From Plantago elongata (lineage: Eukaryota; Streptophyta; Magnoliopsida; Lamiales; Plantaginaceae): a DNA stretch of 59,725 nucleotides. A model generated the notes under the pieces. That model did no database searches and was not told where the DNA came from. It was given only the letters and a program-made list of their open reading frames with translations. A program made the position numbers and the translations under genes. Below, one piece after another: positions 14,453 through 27,048 of this stretch; the first letter of the stretch is position 1, and the number at the start of each line of letters is the position of its first letter. The stretch lies in NCBI GenBank assembly GCA_036897095.1, contig JAYMSP010000299.1, forward strand, positions 1-59,725, written 5' to 3'.

Positions 14453-14983
14453 AGATTGGAAATATTTCATAAATAATTAACCATTCTTATGAATAAGTTA
14501 CTTTCTGCGCATATTTCTATTTGACGTCAAATTTTTTTTTAGAAAATACTATACATTCCCTTGTAGTAAAAGAGAGTTTTGCATTATCTTCGGCGCACTG
14601 ACATCTAGCTATGAATTTTATCAGATGAGTTGCTTTACATTATATTTTAGAATTTTTAGGTAGTTACATACAAAATACAAAGGATAACCCTCTAAATAGC
14701 AAAAATGGTTAAGCCTCACTTTCCAAATTGTTGGATAATCGCAACAAGAAATAGATAAAATCCCGCCTTTCCGAAAGCATCTAAATTTTCCAAGCAAGAC
14801 TACTAAGTTACCTAGCAACTTATCCTTCGTGTATAGTATAAATAAATATTAGAGAACCCCAGATTACATTATATATAATTTCTCGGCCAACTATAGTAGA
14901 TGTTTTATCTTACCCACTAATCCACAAACAACCCAAATCTTCTGGAAACCCCTACTTATCTTGTAGTTGTTCCCAAGAATGCC

Positions 14984-15003
14984 TGTCATTATGTGTCATT
15001 ATT
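14984..15003 (+). repeat. 10-bp tandem duplication
   Basis: tgtcattatg is followed directly by tgtcattatt, two units differing at the last base. Confidence 0.8.
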
Positions 15004-18000
15004 TGAAGCTTGATATGAGATAGTGCAATTCTCTAATCCTACTCGAGAGATTATCTCCGAACTAAGTTTTCTCTTTTGAGCGGAGTAGAATCAACGGATA
15101 AATAGCGCAGTACTTAATGATGTGATGTAACAGCCGTATCTTTTATTTTGGAGCTTCATAGAAATATTAAGAAGAGAGGAGGTTTCCCGGTTAGATCTTT
15201 ATACTCCTACTCCTGTGTTGTTCTTGTATTGTATGAAAATCTTCATTGCTTAGAACATTTGTTTTTTTGAAATATTAGTTGACAAAAAGCCAGCGAAGGA
15301 TCATACTGCACAGATTTTAAAATCTATATATCACTTGGTGTACATTGATAGTTGAAGTTCAAGCTGGAACTCGTAAAGCCTAGAATACATTATTTTCCAT
15401 AACATAATAAGGACAAAAAGATAGATAGGTTGCTTGAATACTCCACAATTATAAGTAACACAAAGTTTTTGCGAAAGAGAGAAAAGCTTGTTGATTACAT
15501 CCAGTTCTATTAAGATTGATGCAGGGCCTAGTGCGATGGGTATCACTTTTATGCCGTTTTTATTAATTACAACAAGCAGTCAGGCCTCTTTCTTTTTATA
15601 TTTAAGCTCCATTCACGTTAACAAAGATTAAAAATTTTTTTTTGAACCTCTTGGTTGGCTTGGGCTAGAATATAAAGAAAGTACGTGTCTTTCTTTATTT
15701 TGTTCTTTACCTTAAAGAGACATGATTTATTTTACAACAAGAATTGTGTTGCCCCCAACTCACTACCAATACCAAAAATTAAAAATAAGTTATTAGATCC
15801 TGATCTTCTTTTTCTATCGGCCTTTTTGGATTCTATTTCGAAACGATGTCTCTTGCCTTATTTTAAACAAATTTGACAAAAGTCTTCGTGATGACCTACT
15901 TTTTAATGTTGTTGTTCTATATTGACTCCTTACGTTGAAAAAGACTTGGAAAATATATTTATACAGGATAAGGAAACGAAACATTGTCCGGGATCTTCTT
16001 TGACTATGTTTGACTGTATGTAGTAAAGGAAATCCTTGCGAAAAGAAAAGCTGGCTTTTTATTATATATATTATGATCTGCTACCTCTAACAAGATAACC
16101 TACTACCATTTATATTAAGCAAGGACGAAATTCATCATTTAGTACGTTTTTTCATTCTAAAAAAATTTGTTTTTCACACAGTCCTTTTCATGAATTCCTT
16201 TACTAGGACAAATAAAAGTAATCCTCTTACTACCTTACATTCATTGTTGTTATCATTGTTAAAAAGGTTACTTAAATTTGGTGTCATATTCTTCATATCT
16301 TTTTTGTATTCTCTCAACAAGGAGATAGATCAGAGCAATAGTAAAGAAAATGAAAAATAGTGGGTGGAAAATCTAAGAAAGCTCTTTGCCCTGTTCTTTC
16401 ATGTTATTGTTATAATATATGTTAAGCACGAGGTTATCTGTAAGCACCCCTGTACGGTACAAACTCTTACTACTTAGAAATATATTTATACTTTTATTTA
16501 TATACTTAGGAGGGAAAACATCCGAGAAAATCATAATATCTGGGTCAAACTAGTCGTTTAAATCGCCAAAGATGAATATAGAGTAAGAAGAATTGGAACG
16601 TAACTAACTTCTCGTTTCTAGCGAAGAATTACATACAAATAAATACAGACCCATATTAATTTATAGTAATAATGAAAAGTAATAAACAAGGCCTGCTTTT
16701 CCGTAAGAATACTCTATCTCATTTTATTTTTTTATTGATTACCTTAGTTAGAAAGAGACTAATAAAATCAGAGGAGAAGGCATAAAATAGAAATTTGTTC
16801 CAGTAGTAATACTAATAAATTTTTTACTATTCCGAGCAGTTAAAGCTAAGTTATTTTTAGATCTTCCCTAGCTTCTATCTAACTTTTTATTAACTTTCCA
16901 AGGGATACCCTGTTTTAATTGTTGTTTTTTACGAAAGCAGATCTAATCTATAGTGTATTATAACCAAATACCATTTATTCTTACCTCTATACTCTGTACA
17001 TTGTTTTACAAATCCCGTTGAATTTACTTCACAGATAAAAAATAAGTAACCTTTGTCAAAGAAGAGTGAAATACAGTACCTTGATTGATGACCCTTTAAT
17101 CTGTTTGTAGAACTGTTATTGATGTAGAGAAATGAATTACTAGACGACATATTTTGTTTATAGCTTATTCTTTGGGATTTTCCTATTGGAAGCATACATA
17201 AGTTCTTAGTGTTTTATCTCTAAGTTGTATTATGTTATAAACGTGATAAAAGAAGAAAAAAGTCTAAGGAAAAAGAAAAACTATTCCTTTAAATATTTAA
17301 TTAAGGTAAAGAATTGGTGCCGTATTGTAACGAAGAAACTTCTTAATGAATTTATGCTGGATAGTTACGAAGTCTAAAAGAACTAAAACATTTCATAGAA
17401 CGCAGATTCAAGTAGGAAGAAATACTTTGTTAATTTTGTTAAAGAGGGTTTATATATAGTTACTAATACATAAAAATTTTCACTTTCGTTTCGAGGGAAT
17501 TCGCGTTTTCTTGTTCCATGCACTTTTCATTTTAATCAAGAGCTTTTCAAAACAGAAAAGAAATTCTATTAATAAAGGGTTCCTTTGTGGATTTTGCTTA
17601 ATTATTTTTCGTAGAATAACGGGAAAACTAAAGAAGAGAAGCTTCTTAGTTAAACTTAACGCCAAAAGTAACAGGAAATAGAAGTAATAGTGGACTCTAG
17701 GATTGCGAAAACTTCAACATGAAGTAATTGTACCTGCACTAAACCAAGTCCTGCCTGCGGTTATAGAGAATAAATACAAATGCAAGTAAGAATTTCGTTA
17801 CAACGTTTACAAAGAAAGAAAAGGTCGCCCCTGTAACACAAAAAGCAGCCAAAGAAGCAGGGTATTAAAAGATAAAGGAGAAAGTTAATAATCTATCAGA
17901 AAGAGAAAAAAAACCACTTATAGTACGTAGATCAAAGCATTATGCCAGTATGCTATACAATTTATCTCAATCAAGGAGGAATTCTCGCGTCTATTAAGAT

Positions 18001-20531
18001 TAAGACTGACTTACTCTAGCTATACAAAATAAAAAAGAATACACCAAAGAATAATATTCATTTTTAAACCCTGGCTTATGTTTGTGCTCTTTATAAATCT
18101 AAAACTAAGTACAACTCCACCCTTTTAGGTATAGCTCTCATCCGTTATAAGTAAACTTTTATTATTTTTTTCTACAGTATTTGAACAACTTAGCAAAACT
18201 ACTTGGGGAAGAATATAAGAGTAAAGAAGACTAAACAGGTCAATCCATCCGCCAACTTACCTGTGCATTACTTCCATTCCAATTCTCTTCGATCTACTCT
18301 TGGACGACTTATGCTCTCTTATTATAAGCACTATATCTATATAAAATTATGTGTTGGATAACATCATACCTATATAATTTATTAACCCGCCCTTCTTCTT
18401 CTTTTCTCCTTAACAATGTTTGGTCTTGTTTTTATAATATAATAAAGTAACCAATGAAATTCTTTTAATAATACGAATAGGAAATTTCCGCGAAACTTAT
18501 ACTCAAAATGCTGTTCTGTAGAATAGAATATGCTACTAGATGAAACAAAATCCCTGCCACAAAGAATCGATAAAAGTTAAAATTTTCTAAAAAGAAAAAA
18601 TATAGATGCGCAAGAAGCTTTATTAGTAGAATTAGTAAGAGACGCGAACAAAAGTTGATAAGACTTACTAATCTTATGGCAAAAAGTTCTGTTAGGAATA
18701 CACGACGAATCTATTATAGTCTACACAAGACGCGTTTTTGTTACTTAAAATTTAAAAAATTAAAATATGTATTAGTAGCATTCCTCTATCAAACTTACAA
18801 CTTTTTGTCTTATTTCTTCTCTGTATTTATTTTTTTTTAGAATCTTTTATTAAGTTACTCGTTGCCGAAAAAGTGAAAGCTATTAAGTATACAAACAAGA
18901 CCTATTTGCTTAGAAAGTCTACCACCAAATAATCAATAGAAAAGTAAGGAAAGGCAGGAAACTCGTTCGTCTTTTGACTAAAAATGGAGCCCATAATAAT
19001 TAAATAAGAAAAGTAAATATCTATGTCTATACAGTATAGGCATGTAAAAAAAGGACCATTATATTGTGTTAACCGATTTTTAAGGAAAATAAGAAAGAAA
19101 TTGAAAGATTCACGTCAACTCCTGTTTATTTCCATTTTTTCTTAATAACGTCTGTGCAGTTGATCCACTTGCGCTTTATACGCATATCCCGAGTGTACTA
19201 TTGATTTATTATATTCCAGTTGACTGCGCTCAGGAAGGAAAACTCCAGGAATTACTTTTGTCGTGTTACGTAAATTACTAAAAGGAAAAAAGACTATGCT
19301 TTATCTTTATTATTAAGAAAGAAGTAAGAGGTATCCTTAATAGAGATTAGTAGAGAACGGTAGTATCTGATATTATTTTATTGTTAATTATTGAATTTAC
19401 CTACGAAAGAATATCCAGCTATGCACAGCAAGACGTCCTCCATAAACGTGTTTACTTTATACACACCATAATTCTATGATATTGGTGGGGTAGTAGGATG
19501 CTCCTTATTTACTTAGGAAGAGTTAAGGAGGCTTTAGAAAAAAGACAAAGAAAGTAAGAAATTCATTAACTAGATAGTTGCGATTTTTGAATCAAAGGGA
19601 AGTGTTGCTTGTATTTCTTGACTTACATTATAAAAATTTTTTGTTGTTCTAGTTCGTAAATTGACTGGCAGAAATTTTCACCAATTCTTTTTATTTCTTG
19701 TTATGTACGAAATAAAGGAATAGCGAAACTAAATAGATTGATTTAGCTTATATTGTTTGTTATCTTTTTTTATGTTGACATTTTTGGTTGAGGCTGGCTA
19801 TACATCCCCTAGCTTTTCTTTGTCCATAGACTATTCGACTAGAAACTATTTCCCTTCTTCTATTTTATAGATGCAATCATGAGTTCCTTTTCTTTCTACT
19901 TCACGTTTTTTCTTTTTCCTGAATGTAAGATTCTGTCCTTAACGCTAAGATAAGAAATAGACGCAAGTAATCTATTTAGTATATGTATAAATAAAAAGGA
20001 GTACTTATGTGGTCAAGGTTTTTAAATCACCTAGCAAACTATGGTTTTTGTGAATGAAATCGTTGATTACGAAGACAGGATAAAAGGAGTCAAGAATCCA
20101 AAGCCCACCCTAATTGGGTTCCGCTTACAAGGCATAGTGCATGCCTATAAAGCCTTTTACTCTTTAAATAGAAGTACTATATTTATAAAAATAAAATGAA
20201 TTCTGCAAACAGTACCAATTTTCAATGAAATTCTTAACTATAATGTTAGAAGAGAGAAAGAACACCATACTGGGATAAAAATCGAAATGATGTGTTTTAT
20301 AGTCCAGACTCTCGTGTAGAATAAAGAAGAAATGTCTTTTGGTTTGGAATAATATTAATAATATTTTAAATCCTTTTGTCAAATGCGTACTCCGAAAAAG
20401 GTAGTAAATGCATTTATAATTATAGAAATATACCTTGATGATAGGATATCATGTGTTAAAAAAAGAAAATCTTAGATATCGGCGATGGTCTGCTATATTT
20501 CTCTACTAGGGTGCGGAGTCCGACTGCCCTC

Positions 20532-20549
20532 ATTGTTGTGATTGTTGTG
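20532..20549 (+). repeat. 9-bp perfect tandem duplication
   Basis: attgttgtg is repeated twice head to tail. It is another short slippage-type duplication in the type B block. Confidence 0.85.
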
Positions 20550-23500
20550 AAAGGTTTCCTTCTAAGTTAAGGTTAATTGTAAAGTACTTCCGAAATGACA
20601 TTCATTCATTTCCACCTCTTTTGAGAAAATAGCTAGGAAGATATCTTCCTTGAAATCGGAAACGCATAGGCCATCATACCCTTACGTTTACGTTGGGAAA
20701 TTCTCTTCTATAATTAATGACCTCTAAAATAGAAAATATAGAATAAATAAGGAAAATGTAAACAAAACAGATTTTATAATAAAGTATAAAGTATACCGCA
20801 ATTGAGAATGAGAAGTCGATTACATATCTAGGATTGATGGATAATAGTTTTTGACAGAAATATTTCTGGTTAGAAAAAAGAGTGGTGGAACAACAGAATT
20901 CGTGCTATTATTATGAACTTTGTTTTTTAGGCCTGGGGTTTGGATTATCTTTCACTTTGTTTAGGTTCTCTACAAGAAGTTATTTAAAATCTTAAAAAAT
21001 TAAGTAATAATTGAAAAGCTTGGAGCTTGGGTTCCTCTTTCACGTTTTTTATACTCTAATTGCTTTTTTCTCTATATTTTATTTGTTTGGGGATGATTTC
21101 TTAGCTGTGCAAATCTAGATAGAATAAATGTAGCTAATAGGTAAATAAATAATCGAGAATACTGCCTTGCTTGATTTTATTTTACTTGGTACCCGGAAAC
21201 TATTCTACACTAATTGAAGCATACTTTTTATTCACTCACACATTGTCAAAATTGTTCGCATCCTAATTTGAAAATAATAAATCGAGTAATGGAAGACCTC
21301 ACAGAATAGAAATCTCTGTAGTCACAGAAGGGATTTTTGGATATTACACCAAATGAAACAAATGTCATTTACTTTTTGATCTCCAGGCTGCTTGGTGGGA
21401 CTTCGTCTATAATTTTATTTTTGTCTTTGTTAGGGAAGGCCTCGGAAATCTATTTTATATACTACACGACATATCTCTTCTGACAGTTTCTTATAATATA
21501 AAAAAAGGAAGACACTCGTTGGTCATAGAATAAACTAAATGCTCTACAACGAAAAGGGAATTTACTAGTATCGACGCGGAACTCTAACACAGAGTTAACA
21601 CATTTCTATTATTGTATGCAGTAGTACGGAGAGGACTTAATTATGCGAAACAAGAATTTTTGTTAAAACTTATATGTGGACGGAAACAAAAAACCCGTGA
21701 GGGGGACAACAAAGAAAGGTATTCGGTATTTTAGGCTTGGGTGAGCGCGTTGGTACCTTTGATACTAAGTAAAAGATGACTTGGCTGTAGAGCAATTAAT
21801 ATACAAATGGATTTTCATTAAATTCATTAACAACTTGCAATTCTTCAAATGATATTCTGTTTCTTTTTTGTACGCCTCTTAAGGTCAAGGTAAGTCTACC
21901 CAAAGGAAAACCTAAGTAAGAAAGAAGGCGAAATACTTCTCAAATATTAGACTGAAAAATGTTTCTCTTAGTTATTAACAAAAATATTTCTTTTTCTGAC
22001 TCATCCACAATTTGATCCGATTTCTAGATAGCTAGACAACACAAATAATATTTATTGTTTATTATATTATAAGGTAGTTCATATATACGAAATACGAAAA
22101 AAATCGCGTATCACTAACTATCCACTGCTTGAAAATAGAAAATCTAGATAATCGCAAATCACATCAATTTTTGGTAAATTTCACCCCTTTGGTTTTTGAG
22201 TTCAGGAAAAGGTCAGTGATTTTTTGTATATCTGGATAGGTAAAAAAAAGAAATAGAAAGGAATTAAATACTAAATGCGGGAAAGAACCTTATGGGAGAA
22301 AAATCATTTATTTAGTTAGTTATGAGTTTAAATTTCAACATATCTATATTCTAAATAAGATTAAGTACCCTACAATAATACAAAGCTATTTTTGATTGGA
22401 AGGACAACAAGATATTTTATTGATTTTTATTTATTACACCTTTTATGTCATTATCCCTACAAGGGATTCCCTTCTCTTCTGTCAACTGGTAGTCAAGTCA
22501 AATCTATTACCTCATAGAAAACAACCTAAAAAAAGATTCATATTATTTTGCAATAAGGTACATAAAACATGAAACACTGCAGCAATCTATTCTTAAAAGT
22601 ATAGAAGGAAAAAGGCCATTCATTATAGGGAAGCTATCAATCACCTACCTCAATAAAGAAAACTACTCGAATCAAAGATATTATTGAAAACAGAGTTATA
22701 GAAAAAGAATATAAAAAACTCGGCGAGACTTACATACTAGGACACTTTACGACAACTCTATTTCTCTTATCAAATACATTTTAAATAATATTTTTCTAGC
22801 AGTTCTTAAGCATTGTAACAATTGTGCATCATTCTCAGTTCTCTTTTTTCTTCATATCTTTCTCAAAGCTGCTGTACGTATAAGGGTTGCCCCGTAAAAG
22901 TCAATAAGTGCAGTGAGAAATTATTTCCAAAGATTTCATCTCTAACTAAGTGTTCGTGTTCTGTCTTCCCAAATTCTTTAGTTTAGTAACTCATAAATAA
23001 AACTCGTCGTAATCTCTATGGTTTAATCACATGCTAAAATAAGAAGTGGCGGCTTCCCATTAAATGATTAATGTATTTATTACTATGCGAACTCCAACCT
23101 TAGTATATACAAAGACTCTTTAGTTTCTTTTTATGCTCCCCCTCCCGGTTTAGTTTATTTCGCCCAACTATTCTAAATTATTCTGTAGAAATTTAGTCTT
23201 AAGTTAATCTTAATTCTATCCCTACTATACTAAAAAAAACTCCTAATAAATGATTTAGGATTCTTTTTATTTATTTCTTATTTTTAAACTCTAGCATGCC
23301 TTGTGGATTTATTATAGGTTAGTTATACTTGGAAAATTACTTTAGGCTGCCTGTATATATATAAATTTTAATGTTCTCTTCTATCTTTGTTTAGACAAAA
23401 TAAAAAGGTAAATGAAAGGCACCTTTTGTTGTACTATTTTATCTCCATTTCTGCTCTCTGCATATTGAGGCACTCTTAAGAAATACCGAATCCGTGTTTA

Positions 23501-25864
23501 ATCGAAGCTTCTTGTAGAGATATATAAATTTCGCGCATTGGTATTACATTGTTGTTATTTTGTGGAGAAAATCCTGTGTTATGTATGAGGTTTTCACTTA
23601 ATGCTGCCTTTTTAGGTATTCTCAAGAATGAGTTTAAGCTTCTTTTTGTCCAATTCCTATATAGAATATATGATCAGTTTCATAATCATAACTGTGTTCT
23701 AATAAATAACGAAGACTTTTTCTCACAATTCCCAAATATATTTCTATTTTATACTTTAGGCATGGCCACTGCTATTAATCAAGCGGGTTATTAAATGTTA
23801 GTGCCTTTGTAGGGTTACTTGCTTACTTGTGAGTATCCGCTCCTATAGCTCATTCTGGGTTTTTGTTTTGTTCTGGGCAACTGACTTCTATAAATAAATT
23901 GTATGTAGTTGTTTGTTCTATCCTTCTTGATGTTCTTTATCAAAGTAAAAAAGTGCAAATTTTGCAATACTTCCATTCCAGCAAGTCCAAATTATTACAT
24001 GCTAGAATAATGTTCTGGTTACAATAATCATAGATAATTAAATAATTTGTGTACCAATAGGGCTTACAAGAGTATATTAAATTCTACTGCTGCTGCTTGT
24101 GACTTTTTAATTGAATAAAGTAGTGTTCAATTCGTTTATCGAAAAAAATAATCTTGAAATATGGGTTATTGGTATGGTATGTTCCTTTATCTTCTTTTTT
24201 GAGACAGAGGCAAATCTTTTCTACACACTCAACTCTACATCTTTATTATTTGTATTTTATTTAGTTAGCTCAAATTCTTCTATTCTACCATTAGCATTTC
24301 TCCTCTTAAATCTGTGTCGACTGATTAATGTATCGGTGGTAGGAACAGAAAAACAGTTTGTAAAGGAGATACGTACCTAAGAAATTAAGTACAATAGTAT
24401 AAACTATTTTAAAAAATAAATATACCCTGACGAGTGGAAGTATTTATGTCCACGAAACCCTACGACTTTACTAAATGAAGAATCTCTCAATTATATAAAT
24501 TATAAATAATTACATGTAATATCGATATTTTCTCTGTTATTGATAAAATTTGATGTAAATCTTTGCCCATGTCTCCTTTTTCTTTTCAACTTTTGCACTT
24601 GCAGAATCTGTTTGTTTATGTTGCTGATATTGGAATTTTGGAAATGACTTTTATAGTTGTATAGGTGGTATTAGGTAGGGGCACTTTTCTAGGCAAATTC
24701 CTTTTATATTTATAGAGAAAGATTATATATATAGAATATACAAAGAATTGTAGTAGATGTCTATTCACTATACTAGTGGATCAAAAAATGGTAAATAGAA
24801 GATTAGTATCATCTGACAGAATACTGTTAAAATAACACCATGAAAGAAACACGGAATCCGAAGAAAATCTCAGTAAAGTATAAGATCAACCAACATGCCT
24901 AACCACTTTAAGTGTGTTATCAAAAGCAATTGGTCAAGTAAGTCATCAAAAATGAAGTTATCCTGCTGTTCTATTTCTATTTTTTTATTTCGAAAATACC
25001 ACTTATTACTCTTCTAACACGAGCATAATATTGCTGGACCCAAGGCATGCGCTTTTCTAAATAACTTTTTCCTGATGTTCCATATTTTACACCAGACACC
25101 AGCGTTGGAAATTGTTAGGAATAAATTTCTGAATAGAGAAATAGTAAATGTATTTTGCAAGTTATCTTTTTAAAATCTATGTGTAAATCCTCTCTTGGTT
25201 CTTTTTTCTATGTTGTAAGGGTCAGTACGAGAATCCTTTGATTGCTGAGATAATAGGTGCGCTTATTAAGGCATAAACTACAAAAACCTGTAATCTTTAT
25301 TATATCTAGTCTAGAGGTAGAAGTACTTGCCTTTATATAAAAAGCCTCTCCCCTTTCTATTTATAAAAATTTTTTGATGAGTATTAACTATACCTTATAC
25401 TATAAGGAGGGGAGTTATCTTGCATGATCCTACAGTTAGGCCTTGTTAAAGAGTAGGTATACACTAATTTTAAATTTTACTCATGAAATATGAATACTTA
25501 AGGAGCCCTTCTTAATACAAGTACTTATAAGTTACTTTAGCAATTATTAATACTATAAAGGGATAGGAGATGCTAATATTTTGCCCTAATGTATACTCTG
25601 ATTAAGTAAGTGTAGTAAGCTAAACATCTTCTATGTAAAGTATTAGTTAGAAATGTAAATGTATAGTAATGGATATGTCATCTTTAATAAATACTCCAGT
25701 AGTAGGCAATAGGACTTTATAAGGTAAGGAATAATATCATTTTAATAGTTCTCGAGTAAAGTAAATACAAGAAGGTTCCTATACTATGCGTAATTACTTA
25801 AGACTTGTTGATTAGTAAAGGACTATAGTTACTCCTTTACTTTAGACCCTTTAAGATATACAAG

Positions 25865-25885
25865 ATATATATATATATATATATA
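25865..25885. repeat. (AT)10 microsatellite
   Basis: Perfect AT run of 21 bases within a RIP-like block. Confidence 0.85.
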
Positions 25886-27038
25886 ATGTAAGAGTACTCC
25901 TTTTATTAAAATACCCTTTCTAAAATATTCTCTAGGTATATTTACCCCAAACAAGTTTATAAATAAGGGAGAGTATAGTTTTTAACTCTACCTAATACTA
26001 GTAGAATAATATGTTATGAAAAGAGCAACTCTATTTTTCCTTTATAAACGGAGCATTCTTTGTGCAAGGACATCTTTACTCTGATCTTACTTAAGTCTAG
26101 TTTATTAAGAATAATATATTATAGCACTCTTATTACTAAGAAGGCACCTTATAGATTTATAGAGATAGTTAATAACCTTGTATAAAAAGTTTCCCAAGTT
26201 TTACTTATTTATTATCGAAGAGTTTTAGTTAGAGAGGAAGGAGTTACGTATACCCGAAGTCTCCTCTATTTATATTTTACTATGGTAGAGGACTAAAAAT
26301 GAATAATAGTGTACCTTTAACTTAAGAGTACAAAATAGATGCATATAGTAAAATATAAAATATGCTTTAGTTATAAACTATTTGCTATATTTAAAGCATT
26401 AAGGTACAACGTAGTTCCCTAAATATAATAAGACTCTTTTCCTTTAGTTTTACCAGTTATTTTCATGTAGTATTTTTTAGTATAAGTCTCCTCCATAGTA
26501 CCTCATATATCTTAGAGTTTATAATTATAATATAGGAGAGTATCTTCCCTATTTTATAGAATCACTTGGGTATTAATCAAAACACTCTTATGATATAAAT
26601 ATATTCTAAACTATAAGTTATCAATAAATAATGCATTTAAAGGTTTAGTAAAAAAAAGTATTGGGGTACGTCGTCTTCTCTATCACTAACATTTCTATGC
26701 TTTTAAGAAGTATTAATAATTAAGGATTTACTATTATCTCTTATACATATTTATCTTTATTATAAGAAGGGTTGCAAGAGTTCTATTCCTATATTCACAA
26801 GTATTATCTAATGGGAAGGTGTATAAAGGCATCAGCAATAGTAGCAAAGTATAACAGCTTAAGAACTCATAAAGTATTATATAGGATACTTATTCATAAA
26901 TATCTAGTAATGCTTAATTAAGTCACTCTTTAATGAGGAGAGTAATCTAGTAATACCTATACTTATACTATACCTGGTTCATTTAAGAAAGCACGCCACT
27001 ATTATTTATTAAAAAAGATGCATAACTTAGAATAAGAA

Positions 27039-27048
27039 GGAGTACTCC
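27039..27048. repeat. Perfect 10-bp palindrome, example of the type A dyad
   Basis: ggagtactcc is its own reverse complement, flanked by aagaa on the left and cttat on the right, so symmetry extends imperfectly outward. Related copies are at 2944-2956, 30334-30346 and 50221-50230. Confidence 0.7.

Larger units (their letters stand above)
10131..25290. other. Gene-free A+T-rich block with normal CA/TG (type B, first)
   Basis: The vocabulary changes near 10130: CA, TG and CG words return, as do short homopurine and homopyrimidine tracts such as aaagaaag and tctttctt. Type A words such as agtact become rare. No frame over about 105 codons exists, and the longer ones (11521-11838 minus, 24111-24380 plus, 16929-17195 minus) show low-complexity, F/L/S/K-rich translations without motifs. 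No splice-site pattern joins them into a convincing multi-exon gene. No transposon protein is recognisable. The block is therefore unexplained intergenic DNA, old sequence that escaped RIP, or centromere-type DNA. The right edge near 25290 is by eye. Confidence 0.5.

Noticed and set aside
23549-24380. Two neighbouring + strand frames (81 and 89 codons) with hydrophobic stretches that might suggest small membrane proteins
   Set aside because: Hydrophobic F/L/I runs are the default translation of T-rich DNA. The second starts at TTG, and no signal peptide or conserved feature is visible.
24111-24380. Possible two-gene unit or toxin-antitoxin-like pair with the preceding frame
   Set aside because: There is no ribosome-binding or promoter context and the setting looks eukaryotic. 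Nothing in either translation supports it.
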